A stretch of DNA of 55,089 nucleotides from Paenibacillus agaridevorans (GTDB lineage Bacteria > Bacillota > Bacilli > Paenibacillales > Paenibacillaceae), in the NCBI RefSeq assembly GCF_003112455.1, contig NZ_BDQX01000315.1:24121-79209 (forward strand), written 5' to 3'. A program made the position numbers and the translations under genes. Positions 1 through 9,715 of the stretch are shown here, piece after piece; position 1 is the first letter of the stretch; every line of letters begins with the position of its first letter. Below the pieces are notes generated by a model. That model searched no databases. It was not told the DNA's origin and saw only the letters and a program-made list of their open reading frames with translations.

Positions 1-647
1 TAGGCGTTTTTTGATTCATCGACAGCTTGGATAAATTGCTTGGCGTTGTCCCGTATTTGATCCCATTGGCCGGATGCGATTGCTTGGAGGTTCACCAATG
101 AACCGCCAACGCCAACGCCGGAACAGCCGATGCGCAGAAACTCGCCGAGGTTGCCCGCGTGAACGCCGCCAACCGCTACCATCGGAATATGGTTGAGAGG
201 ACCCATCAATTCCTTAAAGTATCCGAGGCCCAAGCTTGCTCCCGGGAAAATTTTAACCGCCGTGGCGCCGGCTTTCCAAGCCCGGACAACCTCTGTTGGC
301 GTCATGGCTCCCGGAAAAATCGCTTTTCCGTGCTCCGTTGCATATCGGATCACACTTTCATCGGTATTCGGCGTCACGAAAAAGTCCGCCCCGGCGTCAA
401 GCGCCCGCTTGGCATCGTCCGAATCCAGCACCGTGCCGGCCCCGATATACATGCGCTCCCCGAACTTCATTTGAAGCGACTGAATCATCCCCTCCGCCCC
501 GGGCGTGTTCAAAGTAATCTCCATGACGCGGATGCCGCCGTCCAGCAGCGCCTGGGCGAGATTCTCTGCATCCTTGCTCTGTATTCCCCGAACAATAGCA
601 ATAATCTTCGTCTGCTCGAGCAGCTCCAGACCAGTCTTTTTTTCCAT
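1..647 (-). CDS. KDPG/KDPGal aldolase (class I), 3' end cut by the window edge
   Basis: The minus-strand ATG at 647 follows GGAGG (spacing about 8), and 215 codons are open to the window edge, close to the full family length of about 210. This family cleaves 2-keto-3-deoxy-6-phosphogluconate or -galactonate to pyruvate and glyceraldehyde 3-phosphate in the cytosol. I read the catalytic glutamate in the EITLNTPGA motif near residue 43 and the Schiff-base lysine in AVKIFPG near residue 132, followed by the glycine-rich phosphate-binding turns VAVGGV and GVGVGGSLV. The gene diverges from the ArsR-type regulator. With galactonate dehydratase at 7729 it supplies two of the three steps of a DeLey-Doudoroff-type route; the sugar-acid kinase would have to lie beyond the left edge. 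The phosphogluconate-versus-galactonate specificity cannot be told from sequence. Confidence 0.9.
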   Translation of the reverse strand, partial: MEKKTGLELLEQTKIIAIVRGIQSKDAENLAQALLDGGIRVMEITLNTPGAEGMIQSLQMKFGERMYIGAGTVLDSDDAKRALDAGADFFVTPNTDESVIRYATEHGKAIFPGAMTPTEVVRAWKAGATAVKIFPGASLGLGYFKELMGPLNHIPMVAVGGVHAGNLGEFLRIGCSGVGVGGSLVNLQAIASGQWDQIRDNAKQFIQAVDESKNA

Positions 648-737
648 CGCGTTAACCTCCATAGGGTTCATCATTTTGTTGGGGTGATTTACGATTCCCC
701 TCCGCTTGCTATTTTGAACTTTTATCAGTACAGTTAC

Positions 738-757
738 TATTATAATAATAAAACTTG
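738..757. promoter_or_regulatory. Candidate ArsR-type operator, copy 1
   Basis: ATTATAATAATAAAACTTG (739-757) contains the 10-bp palindrome TATTATAATA at 738-747. It overlaps a possible -10 (TATTAT, 738-743) that pairs with TTGAAC at 714-719 for the regulator gene. The same 19-mer with one mismatch recurs at 1731-1749 before the transporter operon, which suggests one regulator controls both. That it is bound by the adjacent ArsR-type protein is inference. Confidence 0.5.
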
Positions 758-775
758 TTATAAAGGAAGGTCCTT

Positions 776-1699
776 ATGAGAACTTTAGAGCTTACCTTGC
801 AAGAAGCATTGGAAATATGCAAAGCATTATCCCATGAGCACCGGATGGAAATTGTGAGGATTTTGAGTGAAGGACCGCTAAATGTCAATGAAATAGCCGA
901 TCGAATGGAGCTTCCTTTCTCAACGGCCGCGGTTAACATTAAGAAACTGGAGGATGCGGGCATCATCTCGACGGAGATTGTGCCGGGACGTGGCAGCCAG
1001 AAAGTTAATTCCAAAAAGTATGACCGGATTATTATCAATTTGACGGACAGGGGAAAGCAGGAGGAGAATTCCTTTATCGTCGAGCTTCCGATCGGCGATT
1101 TTGTTCATTGCGATATACAGCCTACCTGCGGTTTGTTGAGCGAAGAGGGCATCCTGCTGGTCCAGGACGATCCGCGCTCTTTCTATGAGCCGGAGCGCAA
1201 GCGCGCGCAGCTGCTATGGTTCCGTTCGGGTTATGTCGAATACCATTTTCCCAACCGCATCCCGTATGGAACGCAAGTTGAGGAGCTTGAGCTTTCGCTT
1301 GAGCTGTGCTCGGAAGCGCCCTATCATAAGCTGGATTGGCCGTCCGATATTACTTGCTGGGTAAACGGCATTGAGGTCGGAACGTGGACTTCGCCGGGCG
1401 ATTTCGGCGGCGAACGCGGGTTTCTGACACCTTCGTGGTGGAGGACGATGAATACGCAATACGGCTTGCTAAAGAGCTGGAGAATCAACGGCGAGGGCAG
1501 CTTTATTGACGGGGTGCCGATCTCTCCAGTAACCGTCGATGAGCTTGCTATGCTGGACAAACCTTATATTTCGGTGCGATTAGGCGTAAAAAAGAACGCG
1601 GCAAACGTTGGAGGAATCAATATTTTTGGACGCAAGTTCGGCAATTATGAGCAGGATTTTTTGATGAAAATCAAATACAGCCCGAGAGCAAGGAGCTAA
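776..1699 (+). CDS. ArsR/winged-helix transcriptional regulator with a long C-terminal domain
   Basis: The protein has 307 residues, much longer than the roughly 100 of classical ArsR proteins. Residues about 10-90 form a winged-helix DNA-binding domain: a helix with LSHEHRMEIVRIL, then NVNEIADRMELPFSTAAVNIKKLEDAGI as the helix-turn-helix, then a wing rich in G and K. The remaining 210 residues show no motif I recognise. They may sense the sugar or sugar acid handled by the neighbours. The ATG at 776 follows AAGGAAGG with good spacing. It diverges from the KDPG aldolase gene and precedes the ABC importer. Local control through the AT-rich repeat at 738 and 1729 is likely but inferred. Confidence 0.85.
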   Translation: MRTLELTLQEALEICKALSHEHRMEIVRILSEGPLNVNEIADRMELPFSTAAVNIKKLEDAGIISTEIVPGRGSQKVNSKKYDRIIINLTDRGKQEENSFIVELPIGDFVHCDIQPTCGLLSEEGILLVQDDPRSFYEPERKRAQLLWFRSGYVEYHFPNRIPYGTQVEELELSLELCSEAPYHKLDWPSDITCWVNGIEVGTWTSPGDFGGERGFLTPSWWRTMNTQYGLLKSWRINGEGSFIDGVPISPVTVDELAMLDKPYISVRLGVKKNAANVGGINIFGRKFGNYEQDFLMKIKYSPRARS

Positions 1700-1728
1700 T
1701 GCTCCTTGCTCGGATGGGTTTCCCATCT

Positions 1729-1775
1729 TTATTATAATAATAATACTTGAAATAAAACGATAAATGATGTAATAA
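1729..1775 (+). promoter_or_regulatory. Operator copy 2 and promoter of the galactoside/galactonate operon
   Basis: ATTATAATAATAATACTTG (1731-1749) matches the copy at 739-757 with one mismatch, and TTATTATAATAA (1729-1740) is a perfect 12-bp palindrome. It runs into a possible -35 TTGAAA (1747-1752) with a 17-bp spacer to TAATAA (1770-1775). The binding-protein ATG is at 1819. Confidence 0.5.
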
Positions 1776-1818
1776 TAAAGATACAGATTTTATATTGCAC
1801 ATTTGAGAGGGGATCGGT

Positions 1819-3114
1819 ATGAAAAAGTTAAGCGCTTTGGTTTTGAGTTCCGTATTGATAGCGGGAACATTGGCGGGTTGCGGCAAAGAGGCTGAAAAAG
1901 CCCCAAATGAAGGCGGTTCCACACAAGCACCGGCAGCAGCTCCAGTGGAGCTTAAATATTGGGCTCCATTTAGCGGCGGGGACGGAGACTTTATGAAGGA
2001 GCTTGTTACCAAATTCAATAGCAGCCACGAAGACATTCAAGTGGAAATTCTGAATTTGAAGGCTGAAGAATATTACACCAAGCTTCAAACGAGCATCGTC
2101 TCGAATCAGGCTCCCGACATCGCGATCGCACATGCTTCCAAATTGTCGGAGTTGACGGAGGGCGGCTTGATCCATGAGATTGGCGATGTTGCCAAAGAAG
2201 CCGGCATTGACTGGAGCACATACAGCGAGAACATCTTGAACGCGACTGTGCTCGACGGCAAAAATTATGCCGTGCCGCTGGATACTCACGCATTGATTCT
2301 GTATGCCAACGAGACATTGGTACAAGAGGCAGGCCTTGTAGGCGCTGAAGGCAAGCTGGAGCTTGAAGGCGGACAAGAAGGATTTATGAAGACGCTGCAA
2401 GATCTTAAAGGCAAACTGCCGGAAGGCGTATTCCCGGTAGCTGCAACTTCGAACGGCGACTCTCCGCTGCGTATCTGGTGGACATTGTATTCCCAGATGA
2501 ACGGCAAGCTCTTGAGCGATGATGCCAAGACGGCTGCATTTAACAATGAACAAGGGAAACAAGCGCTTGTCTACATGAACCAAATGGTAAATGAAGACCT
2601 GTGGCCAAAAAACACGAAAAACGGCGGCGAAATCTTTACGGCCAACAAGGGCGCGCTTATGTTTAACGGCGGCTGGATGACAGGATCGATGGAGCAGAAC
2701 GAGAACCTCAAGTTTATCGCGCTGCCAATTCCACAGCTATTCGACCGGAAAGCGACATGGGGCGATTCGCATACCTTCGTCCTTCCTATCCAAAAGAGCC
2801 AAGATGCCGCGAAACAGGCAGCGGCGCTGAAATTTGCGGATTGGGTCGCTTCCAACGCAGGCGTGTGGGCGCAAGCCGGCCATGTGCCAAGTAAACCTGC
2901 CGTTGTGAACTCGGATGAATTCAAGGCGCTGAAATACAGAAGCGATTATGTTGAAATTGCCGATTATGTCAGCTATATGCCGAACTCTCCTAAGATTACG
3001 GCTGTACAAGATATCTTTAAAAAACATCTGAATGTCATGATGAACGGACAGGCGACGCCGGAAGAGACTCTCGAACGCGCCGAGAAGGAAATCAACGAAC
3101 TGCTTGCCAAATAA
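1819..3114 (+). CDS. Sugar ABC transporter substrate-binding lipoprotein
   Basis: The 431-residue protein begins with a lysine-containing signal sequence and the lipobox LAGC (about residues 18-21), so the mature protein should be lipid-anchored outside the membrane. The mature part has the look of family 1 (MalE/UgpB-like) solute-binding proteins: an ELKYWAPFSGGDGD start, NQAPDIAIAH in the first lobe, GALMFNGGWM in the hinge region, and a C-terminal EETLERAEKEINELL helix. AGAGGGG lies before the ATG. Two permease genes follow, then GH2 and galactonate dehydratase, so the ligand is probably a galactosyl or galactonate-type saccharide. No ATPase gene is present in the operon; a shared MsmK/UgpC-type ATPase encoded elsewhere is usual for this class. 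Confidence 0.92.
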   Translation: MKKLSALVLSSVLIAGTLAGCGKEAEKAPNEGGSTQAPAAAPVELKYWAPFSGGDGDFMKELVTKFNSSHEDIQVEILNLKAEEYYTKLQTSIVSNQAPDIAIAHASKLSELTEGGLIHEIGDVAKEAGIDWSTYSENILNATVLDGKNYAVPLDTHALILYANETLVQEAGLVGAEGKLELEGGQEGFMKTLQDLKGKLPEGVFPVAATSNGDSPLRIWWTLYSQMNGKLLSDDAKTAAFNNEQGKQALVYMNQMVNEDLWPKNTKNGGEIFTANKGALMFNGGWMTGSMEQNENLKFIALPIPQLFDRKATWGDSHTFVLPIQKSQDAAKQAAALKFADWVASNAGVWAQAGHVPSKPAVVNSDEFKALKYRSDYVEIADYVSYMPNSPKITAVQDIFKKHLNVMMNGQATPEETLERAEKEINELLAK

Positions 3115-3130
3115 TGCAAGGTTGACTAGT

Positions 3131-3161
3131 AGGGTGTCTGGGTGATGATCCAGGCACTCTG
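3131..3161 (+). promoter_or_regulatory. Inter-cistronic stem-loop between binding protein and permease
   Basis: AGGGTGTCTGG and CCAGGCACTCT pair over 11 positions, two of them G-U, around an eight-base loop. There is no T tract, so processing or 3'-end protection of the binding-protein message is more likely than full termination. Confidence 0.55.
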
Positions 3162-3185
3162 CTTTTGAGAGGAGGTCTCGCCGAA

Positions 3186-4064
3186 ATGAAATTACGACTG
3201 GGATCGAAGGGCGAAAACATTGCGGGTTACTTGTTTCTACTCCCCTTTTTGATTATCTATTCGATGTTCATGCTGTATCCGATTGTGAGAGGATTTGTGA
3301 CCAGCTTTCATAAGGTCTCGATCTCGATGGAATCCACTTTTATAGGCTTATCCAACTACACGCAGATGATACGCGACAAGTATTTTTGGGAAGCGCTCTG
3401 GAATACGTTTTACTTTGTTTTGATTTCGACCCCGACGCTCATTATTGTCGGACTGACCCTTGCCTTGATCGTGAATGCGAACCTGAAGGGCACGACTTTT
3501 CTCAGGTCGGTCTATTTTTTGCCTTTTGTATTGTCGATTTCGGTTATTTCGAGTATTTGGGTGTTTATTCTACAACCTTATACGGGGTTGCTTAATACCT
3601 TTCTTCACAAAATGGGCGTGGTGTCGGAGATCTTTTGGCTGGATGAGCCGACGCTTGCATGGATATCCATTCTTATCGCTACGGTATGGTGGACGGTAGG
3701 CTTTAATATGGTTCTGTTCCTCGCCGGCCTTCAGGAAATTCCGGAGGATCTGTACGAGGCGGCAAGAATCGACGGTGCGGGAACCTGGAGACAATTGGTG
3801 TCCATTACACTGCCGTCGCTGAAAAATGTGATGCTGCTTACCGTGGTTTTACAAACGATATCTTCATTTAAGCTCTTTGGACAGACGTATCTGATGACCA
3901 AGGGCGGGCCTGGAACATCGACGAGAACGCTCGTGCAATATATATACGAAAAAGGTTTTATCGAACGCGATATGGGCACGGCCTCCGCCATGTCCTATGT
4001 TCTCTTTGTGGTCACCATCCTGTTTGCTGTTATTCAGTTTAAGTTTTTTACCAATAAAGATTAG
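3186..4064 (+). CDS. Carbohydrate ABC transporter permease, MalF type
   Basis: This is an integral membrane subunit with about six hydrophobic segments. The first is near residues 10-32 (AGYLFLLPFLIIYSMFMLYP). The conserved EAA loop that docks the ATPase is EAARIDGAGTWRQLVSITLP near residues 185-205. I chose ATG 3186 because GGAGG at 3171-3175 sits ten bases before it; the in-frame TTG at 3165 would place that Shine-Dalgarno inside the gene. The resulting length of 292 residues is normal for the family. It lies between the binding protein and the second permease of the operon. Confidence 0.92.
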   Translation: MKLRLGSKGENIAGYLFLLPFLIIYSMFMLYPIVRGFVTSFHKVSISMESTFIGLSNYTQMIRDKYFWEALWNTFYFVLISTPTLIIVGLTLALIVNANLKGTTFLRSVYFLPFVLSISVISSIWVFILQPYTGLLNTFLHKMGVVSEIFWLDEPTLAWISILIATVWWTVGFNMVLFLAGLQEIPEDLYEAARIDGAGTWRQLVSITLPSLKNVMLLTVVLQTISSFKLFGQTYLMTKGGPGTSTRTLVQYIYEKGFIERDMGTASAMSYVLFVVTILFAVIQFKFFTNKD

Positions 4065-4095
4065 CCGTAGATGAATGAAGAAGGAGGGATACCTG

Positions 4096-4929
4096 ATGAC
4101 TAACAGCTTGCGACGAATGAGCATCGGCCGTCTGATCCTCTATGTGCTCGGCTTCGGACTAGCCGTCATATGGCTGGCCCCCCTGGTGTGGATGATCGTT
4201 ACGGCGGTTAAGCCTGCGGGCAGCGCGGTTACGGTGATGAGCGAGTTGTTTAAGGCGCCGTTTACACTGGACAACTACAAATACGTGTTAGGAAATGCAT
4301 CTGTCTGGAGCTGGACCTTAAACAGCTCGCTGGTCGCTCTTGTCGTAACCGTGCTTACGCTGCTGATCAATTCCCTGGCGGCTTTTGCGTTGTCACGGAT
4401 ACGTTTTGTAGGCAAACAATTGATTTTCTGGCTGGTTCTAATGGGACTTATGGTTCCGATTGAAGCGAAAATCATACCGCTATTCCAAATTATGGTCGAC
4501 CTTAATCTTATCAATTCCTACCCTGCGTTAATTCTGCCCAGCTTGGCGGCACCTTTGGGCGTATTTATTCTAAAACAGTTTTATGACGGAATTCCGAAGG
4601 ACCTGGTGGAAGCGGCGAAAATCGATGGAGCAGGACTGCTGCGGATCTACTGGAGCTTATTCCTCCCGCTGTCCCGATCCTCCATGGCGGCCTTGGCGAT
4701 ATTTACTTTTGTCACCTCCTGGAACAATTACCTGTGGCCGTTCCTGGCTGTAACGGAAGAGAAGATGATGACGCTGCCTGTTGGAATTCCTACATTCCAA
4801 AGCGCTTATACGGCGGAATTAATTATACCGATGGCAGCCAATGTGCTTGCCAGCCTGCCGGCTATCCTTGCGTTTATTCTATTCCAGAAGCACATCATTA
4901 AGGGCATCACGATGACCGGAATTAAGTAA
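4096..4929 (+). CDS. Carbohydrate ABC transporter permease, MalG type
   Basis: The gene encodes 277 residues from ATG 4096, which follows AAGGAGGG at the proper distance; the upstream in-frame ATG at 4075 has no such site. Six hydrophobic segments are visible, with an EAA loop EAAKIDGAGLLRIYWSLFLP near residues 175-195 and the typical ending KHIIKGITMTGIK. It forms the translocation pore with the preceding permease. The GH2 gene starts 17 bases downstream, which points to a single message. Confidence 0.92.
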   Translation: MTNSLRRMSIGRLILYVLGFGLAVIWLAPLVWMIVTAVKPAGSAVTVMSELFKAPFTLDNYKYVLGNASVWSWTLNSSLVALVVTVLTLLINSLAAFALSRIRFVGKQLIFWLVLMGLMVPIEAKIIPLFQIMVDLNLINSYPALILPSLAAPLGVFILKQFYDGIPKDLVEAAKIDGAGLLRIYWSLFLPLSRSSMAALAIFTFVTSWNNYLWPFLAVTEEKMMTLPVGIPTFQSAYTAELIIPMAANVLASLPAILAFILFQKHIIKGITMTGIK

Positions 4930-4946
4930 GGCGAGGAGAGAGAGAA

Positions 4947-7739
4947 ATGAGACAAAGTTGGAGTTTGGATGGAGAATGGCAATTCCTGATCGATCCGCTT
5001 CAAGCGGGAGAGAGGGAAAGCTGGTACAACAATGAACAGCCATGGAACGAGGCGAGGAAGGTAACCGTTCCTCATATCTGGCAGCGGGAAGGCGGAGAGC
5101 TGGTCGGCTACCACGGCGTGGCCTGGTATCGCAAGACGATCAGCTTGCCCGGCCGCGACAGCGGCAAGCAGCATTGCATCTGCTTTGACGCGGTAGACTA
5201 CCGCTGCGCGGTATGGTGGAACGGAGCCTATATCGGCGAACACGAAGGTGGCTTTACGCCGTTCGAGCTCTCCATTCCTGCCGAGTTGATGCAAGAGGAA
5301 AATCAGGTCGTTTTGAGCGTATTCGATCCGAAGGATAATGCGGAGATTCCGATTGGCAAGCAAGGCAGCTGGTATACCCGGGTGAGCGGAATATGGCAGT
5401 CGGTAAAGGTAGAAGAGCGAGCATCCTCCTACGTAGAAAGCGTGTTGGTCACGCCTGATCTGGACGGCATGAAGCTGGGACTGCGGGCAGAGCTGCTTGT
5501 CGGCGGCGGGCATGACTTGAAGCTTGACTATACGATTCGCCCTCATGCGCTGGGCGAAGAGAACACATTCGAGGCGGCCAGCTATAGTGGCGAATTGGGC
5601 GAGCTTGGCGAGATCCGCTCCGAGGGGCTTAATCGGTCGATTCAAGTGAATTGGGACAAGCCGGTTCCCGGGATGCTCCTTTGGTCGACGGAAGCGCCGC
5701 ATTTATACGAGATCGAAGTTTGTTTATCGGATGCGAACGGCGTCATTGACCGGTTTGTTGCGATTTTCGGCATGCGCAAGGTTGAGCAAAGAGACGGCCG
5801 CATTTATGTCAATAACCAACCTGTCTATATTCGGGGGGCGCTGGATCAAGCTTTTTATCCCGATTCCATCTACACGGCGGGTTCCGTTGATGAGATAGTC
5901 AAGGAGATTGAGCTGGCCAAGCAGATGGGCTTCAATTTGTTGCGCAAACATATCAAAGTAGAAATCCCGGAGTACTTGTATTGGGCGGATCGACTAGGCA
6001 TGCTCGTTTGGGCGGAGCCGCCGAACTTTGTAAAGTGGACCGAAGCGGCGAGAACCCGATTTGTGTCGGAGATCGAAGCGATGCTCAAACGGGATTACAA
6101 TCATCCTTCCATTATTATATGGTCCATTTATAACGAAGAATGGGGTCTTGAGTGGGATCTGGAATTTGATCCCGAGAAGCAGCAGCATGTCGCGGAGCTT
6201 TACGATTGGCTGAAGGAATGGGATCCTACCCGCCTGATCTGCGATAACAGCGGATGGACGCATATCAAGACGGACATCAATGATCATCACCGCTACTTTG
6301 CCTGCCCCGAGCAGTTGGATGAGTGGAGAGAGGATCTGGATGAGCTGTTGATCGGCAACCCGGATAAAAACTTTGTAGCGCCGTATCGATCCCAGGGGGA
6401 GCCGATCATTGTATCCGAATTCGGCGTCTGGGGACTGCCGAGCGTGGAGCGTTTGAAAGACTTTTATGACGGCAACGAGCCTTGGTGGTTTATCAATCAG
6501 GGCGAAGAGACCCATCAGGACGACTATAAGAAACCTACGACGGCTCTGGATAATATGGACAAGTTCGGCTTGGCAAGCGCCTTCGGCGATTTCGAAACAT
6601 TAGCCGTTCATTCGCAGCGCCGCATGTTCCGCGCGGTCAAGTCGTTAATCGAGGAGATGCGGAAGCGTCCTGCCATCGGCGGCTACGTTGTCACCGAATT
6701 TACCGACATCGAGTGGGAAACGAACGGATGGCTGGATTTCCTGCGTCAGCCTAAGGAAGGTTTCGATCGCCTGATCGACTTCAATGGCGCCTGTTGCGTA
6801 TTTGCCGAGGTGGAGCGTGCGAATCTATGGTCGGGCGAACAAGTCTCCTGGGAGCTGGTGCTGACTAATGACGACGGAAGACGGATGTCCGGAGAGGTCA
6901 AGTGGTCTCTGGCGAACAGCGCTATGCAAGGCACGGTGCAAGTAGAGATCGACGACGTATGGAAGCAGCTTCCCGGCGCGATTACGTTTACCGTGCCAGA
7001 GAGCAAGGAGGTACTGGCAGAGCGTCTGGTGCTGGAATGGATCGTCGAAGGAGCCTGCGTGGCTCGCAACGAATACGAACTGACCTTCACTCCGAAGCAG
7101 CTAGTAAACGCCGATCGGGAGTCTGCCGTGGCGATTCACGGGTTAAATGCGGGTTTCCAGGCAGCGTTGGAAGCCAACCGTTGGCATACGGCCGGTACCC
7201 TAACGAACGAGGCTGTTATGGTAACGGACTGCCTGGACAAGGAAGCGGAGAGCTTTGCGCGCCAGGGCGGCAGCGTGCTGTTCCTTGCCGAGAAGGGAGA
7301 CGGCCTTAAGGCGTCTGGCCCGTTTACCTTCAGGCAGCTCGCTCCCGGCGAGAGCTGGCCGAGAGCATCCTCCATGAATTACGTGGATTCCCGTTGCTTC
7401 GATGGACTGCCGCTGCTGCCCGAGATGGGCTGGGAGCTGGAAGGTTTGTATCCGGACTACGTACTGCCGTTCGGCGATTACAAGAAGGTAGGCGTAAAAC
7501 GGACGGTTAATATGTTTGGCAATCCGGGCACCGCGGAAGCCGGGGAAGTTATATCCGGCTACTTCCAGGGATGGCTCGGACAAAACGGAGGTTCGATCGT
7601 ACGCCATCCGCTTGGCAAAGGATATGTGACGGTCGTGACCTGGAAGTTGATCGAACGTTATGGACATGAGCCGATGGCTACAATGATTGTCAATCGTCTA
7701 CTTCATATTGCAAAGGATGGGACTCCTGATGAAAATTAA
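4947..7739 (+). CDS. Glycoside hydrolase family 2 (beta-galactosidase/beta-glucuronidase type)
   Basis: The 930-residue enzyme has the GH2 order: a jelly-roll sugar-binding domain (about 1-165), an immunoglobulin-like domain (about 175-285), and a TIM barrel (about 290-600). A C-terminal extension of about 300 residues follows. The acid/base glutamate is in SIYNEEWG (E397) and the nucleophile in [10 protein letters not shown] (E491). There is no signal peptide, so it should act in the cytosol on imported oligosaccharide. GAGGAGAGAG lies before the ATG at 4947. The gene overlaps the galactonate dehydratase start by 11 bases. Substrate is uncertain: GH2 includes galactosidases, glucuronidases and mannosidases, and the dehydratase next door favours a galactose-related glycoside. 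Confidence 0.9.
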   Translation: MRQSWSLDGEWQFLIDPLQAGERESWYNNEQPWNEARKVTVPHIWQREGGELVGYHGVAWYRKTISLPGRDSGKQHCICFDAVDYRCAVWWNGAYIGEHEGGFTPFELSIPAELMQEENQVVLSVFDPKDNAEIPIGKQGSWYTRVSGIWQSVKVEERASSYVESVLVTPDLDGMKLGLRAELLVGGGHDLKLDYTIRPHALGEENTFEAASYSGELGELGEIRSEGLNRSIQVNWDKPVPGMLLWSTEAPHLYEIEVCLSDANGVIDRFVAIFGMRKVEQRDGRIYVNNQPVYIRGALDQAFYPDSIYTAGSVDEIVKEIELAKQMGFNLLRKHIKVEIPEYLYWADRLGMLVWAEPPNFVKWTEAARTRFVSEIEAMLKRDYNHPSIIIWSIYNEEWGLEWDLEFDPEKQQHVAELYDWLKEWDPTRLICDNSGWTHIKTDINDHHRYFACPEQLDEWREDLDELLIGNPDKNFVAPYRSQGEPIIVSEFGVWGLPSVERLKDFYDGNEPWWFINQGEETHQDDYKKPTTALDNMDKFGLASAFGDFETLAVHSQRRMFRAVKSLIEEMRKRPAIGGYVVTEFTDIEWETNGWLDFLRQPKEGFDRLIDFNGACCVFAEVERANLWSGEQVSWELVLTNDDGRRMSGEVKWSLANSAMQGTVQVEIDDVWKQLPGAITFTVPESKEVLAERLVLEWIVEGACVARNEYELTFTPKQLVNADRESAVAIHGLNAGFQAALEANRWHTAGTLTNEAVMVTDCLDKEAESFARQGGSVLFLAEKGDGLKASGPFTFRQLAPGESWPRASSMNYVDSRCFDGLPLLPEMGWELEGLYPDYVLPFGDYKKVGVKRTVNMFGNPGTAEAGEVISGYFQGWLGQNGGSIVRHPLGKGYVTVVTWKLIERYGHEPMATMIVNRLLHIAKDGTPDEN

Positions 7740-8877
7740 ATCGATCGAATTATTTAAAGTTCCTCCTCGTTGGCTCTTCCTCAAGATGACAACGGATGAC
7801 GGACTCGTCGGTTGGGGCGAGCCGGTCGTCGAAGGTCGTGCGGATACGGTTCGCGCTGCCGTCGAAGAACTCAGCTCCTATCTGATCGGACAGGATCCCA
7901 TGCGGATTGAAGATCTGTGGCAAGTCATGTACAGGGGCGGCTTCTATCGCGGAGGACCTATCCTTACGAGCGCCATCTCGGGCATCGAGCAAGCCTTGTG
8001 GGATATCAAGGGCAAATTTTACAATGCTCCGGTGTACGATCTGCTCGGCGGTTCCTGCCGGGACAGCATCCGCGTCTACAACTGGATTGGGGGAGACCGC
8101 CCAAGCGATGTTAGAGAAGCGGCCCAGAAGCAGATTGATGCAGGTTTCACCGCTGTAAAGATGAACGGCACGGAAGAATTGCATTACATCGATTCCTTCG
8201 ACAAAGTGCAGGCGGTTCTGGATCGCTTATATACGGTCCGCGAAGTAGGCGGCCCGCAATTCGGCATAGGCATCGACTTCCATGGTCGCGTGCACAAAGC
8301 GATGGCGAAAATTCTCGCCAAGGAGCTGGAACCTCTGCGTCCGATGTTTATCGAGGAGCCGGTGTTGCCCGAGAACAACGAAGCGCTGAAGGAGATTGCC
8401 AGATACACCTCCGCTCCCATTGCGACAGGCGAGCGCATGTATACGCGTTGGGGCTTCAAGGAGCTGCTGCAGCAAGGGATCGTCGATATTATCCAGCCGG
8501 ATGTTTCCCATGCCGGAGGAATTCTGGAGACTCGCAAAATTGCAGCGATGGCTGAAGCATACGACGTTGCTCTCGCGCCGCATTGTCCGCTCGGACCGAT
8601 TGCGTTGGCTGCTTGCCTGCATGTCGACGCATGTTCCCCGAATGCTTTTATCCAGGAACAGAGCCTGGGTATCCATTATAACCAGGGAAGCGATCTGCTC
8701 GACTATTTGAAAGACCCGAAAGTGTTCGGATACGAAAACGGTTTTGTTAAGATACCGCAAGGCCCGGGACTCGGAATTGAAGTGAATGAAGAGAAGGTAA
8801 GAGAGATGGCCCAGATTGGCCATGACTGGAAAAATCCGTTATGGCGCAATGCGGACGGCACTGTGGCGGAGTGGTAA
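7729..8877 (+). CDS. dgoD: D-galactonate dehydratase (enolase superfamily)
   Basis: The protein from ATG 7729 has 382 residues, the same as Escherichia coli DgoD. It converts D-galactonate to 2-keto-3-deoxygalactonate. Visible family motifs are the lysine in AVKMN, the three metal-ligand positions (D in [10 protein letters not shown] in [10 protein letters not shown] in [12 protein letters not shown]) and the catalytic histidine in [21 protein letters not shown] precedes the start, which overlaps the end of the GH2 gene. The KDPG/KDPGal-type aldolase at the left edge would act two steps later, after phosphorylation. Close relatives in the enolase superfamily use other sugar acids, so galactonate is the best but not the only possible substrate. 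Confidence 0.85.
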   Translation: MKIKSIELFKVPPRWLFLKMTTDDGLVGWGEPVVEGRADTVRAAVEELSSYLIGQDPMRIEDLWQVMYRGGFYRGGPILTSAISGIEQALWDIKGKFYNAPVYDLLGGSCRDSIRVYNWIGGDRPSDVREAAQKQIDAGFTAVKMNGTEELHYIDSFDKVQAVLDRLYTVREVGGPQFGIGIDFHGRVHKAMAKILAKELEPLRPMFIEEPVLPENNEALKEIARYTSAPIATGERMYTRWGFKELLQQGIVDIIQPDVSHAGGILETRKIAAMAEAYDVALAPHCPLGPIALAACLHVDACSPNAFIQEQSLGIHYNQGSDLLDYLKDPKVFGYENGFVKIPQGPGLGIEVNEEKVREMAQIGHDWKNPLWRNADGTVAEW

Positions 8878-8884
8878 ACTGTTC

Positions 8885-8904
8885 GCCGGCAGAGCTGTGC
8901 CGGC
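8885..8904 (+). other. Short perfect stem-loop after dgoD
   Basis: GCCGGCA and TGCCGGC form a 7-bp stem with a six-base loop just after the dgoD stop. No T run follows. Confidence 0.4.
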
Positions 8905-8962
8905 ATGTACATCTTGATAGGTATGTCCAATAACGCTGCGGTTTGCAGCAATCGCACGGACG

Positions 8963-9005
8963 GAAGCGTTCGCTACTGATTCTATCAGTAAGCGGACGCT
9001 TTTTC
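8963..9005 (+). terminator. Rho-independent terminator of the galactonate operon
   Basis: GAAGCGTTCGCT-ACTGAT pairs with ATCAGT-AAGCGGACGCTT around a three-base loop, and a T run follows at about 8999-9004. The rest of the gap 8878-9106 shows nothing else I recognise. Confidence 0.85.
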
Positions 9006-9106
9006 TGTTGACGACTACATTGCAAAATAGTAAAAAACCGCTTTGTTTGGTAAAGTGAAAGTGCGACCTATCTGTAGAGTATTGCATGTAGAACAAGGAG
9101 GAGCAT

Positions 9107-9670
9107 ATGTCCTGGAGCAAATTGAAACAAAATCTGGATAGTTTTCTTAGTCCTGCGTTAAGCGGAAGGGTAGAATACCGTTCGACCAGCTACCGTTATT
9201 TACCTGACAAAGCAGGGCTTTGTTATATTGCAGTCGATAAAAAGAATGTATTTAATATGACGGATGCAACGAGCTTGATCAGATGGTATAAGACGGAGCT
9301 TGAAATTAAAAATGATCCGGATATCCAAATCCCTGTTAACCATGAGGAAATCGAAGCAATCAGAAAAGAGACCAAAGGGGCCGTTCCGGAGGATCGCCTG
9401 ATCGTCATTGCGAGAAATAGAAAAATGACGGAATACGCCAAGGATCTTCTGTCGGCGCAGTCGGCATTAAGCAAATCCAACTTTGTCGTTGTCGCCAATC
9501 AATTTTTGTCCAGCCCTATAGAAGAAAGCATGGAGAGCAATGATATCTTGTTAAATGTTCTAGCTTTGGTGGACAGACGCGTAGGAAAAAAACGATTACT
9601 AAACATAGCTGAGAATATGAAGTCAAAGCATCCCATTGTACAGTTTTTTTATGAGCTGCGGCTCAATTGA
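9107..9670 (+). CDS. SF0329-like family protein of unknown function
   Basis: The gene encodes a 187-residue soluble protein with no signal peptide or membrane segment. The N-terminus (MSWSKLKQNL, then SGRVEYRSTSYRY) and the acidic middle resemble the small SF0329 family, whose role is unknown; this assignment is from memory. The ATG follows AAGGAGGAG. It stands alone between two sugar operons, after the terminator at 8963 and with the regulated SGNH pair beginning 175 bases later. It is probably unrelated to carbohydrate use. Confidence 0.65.
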   Translation: MSWSKLKQNLDSFLSPALSGRVEYRSTSYRYLPDKAGLCYIAVDKKNVFNMTDATSLIRWYKTELEIKNDPDIQIPVNHEEIEAIRKETKGAVPEDRLIVIARNRKMTEYAKDLLSAQSALSKSNFVVVANQFLSSPIEESMESNDILLNVLALVDRRVGKKRLLNIAENMKSKHPIVQFFYELRLN

Positions 9671-9715
9671 TGTGTTTCGCAATAATGGACAGGTCTCGAA
9701 AAAAAGTGTGTAAAA

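Noticed and set aside
159-779. Long plus-strand frames over the aldolase gene
   Set aside because: They are antisense shadows of the minus-strand KDPG-type aldolase, with no ribosome site and low-complexity translations.
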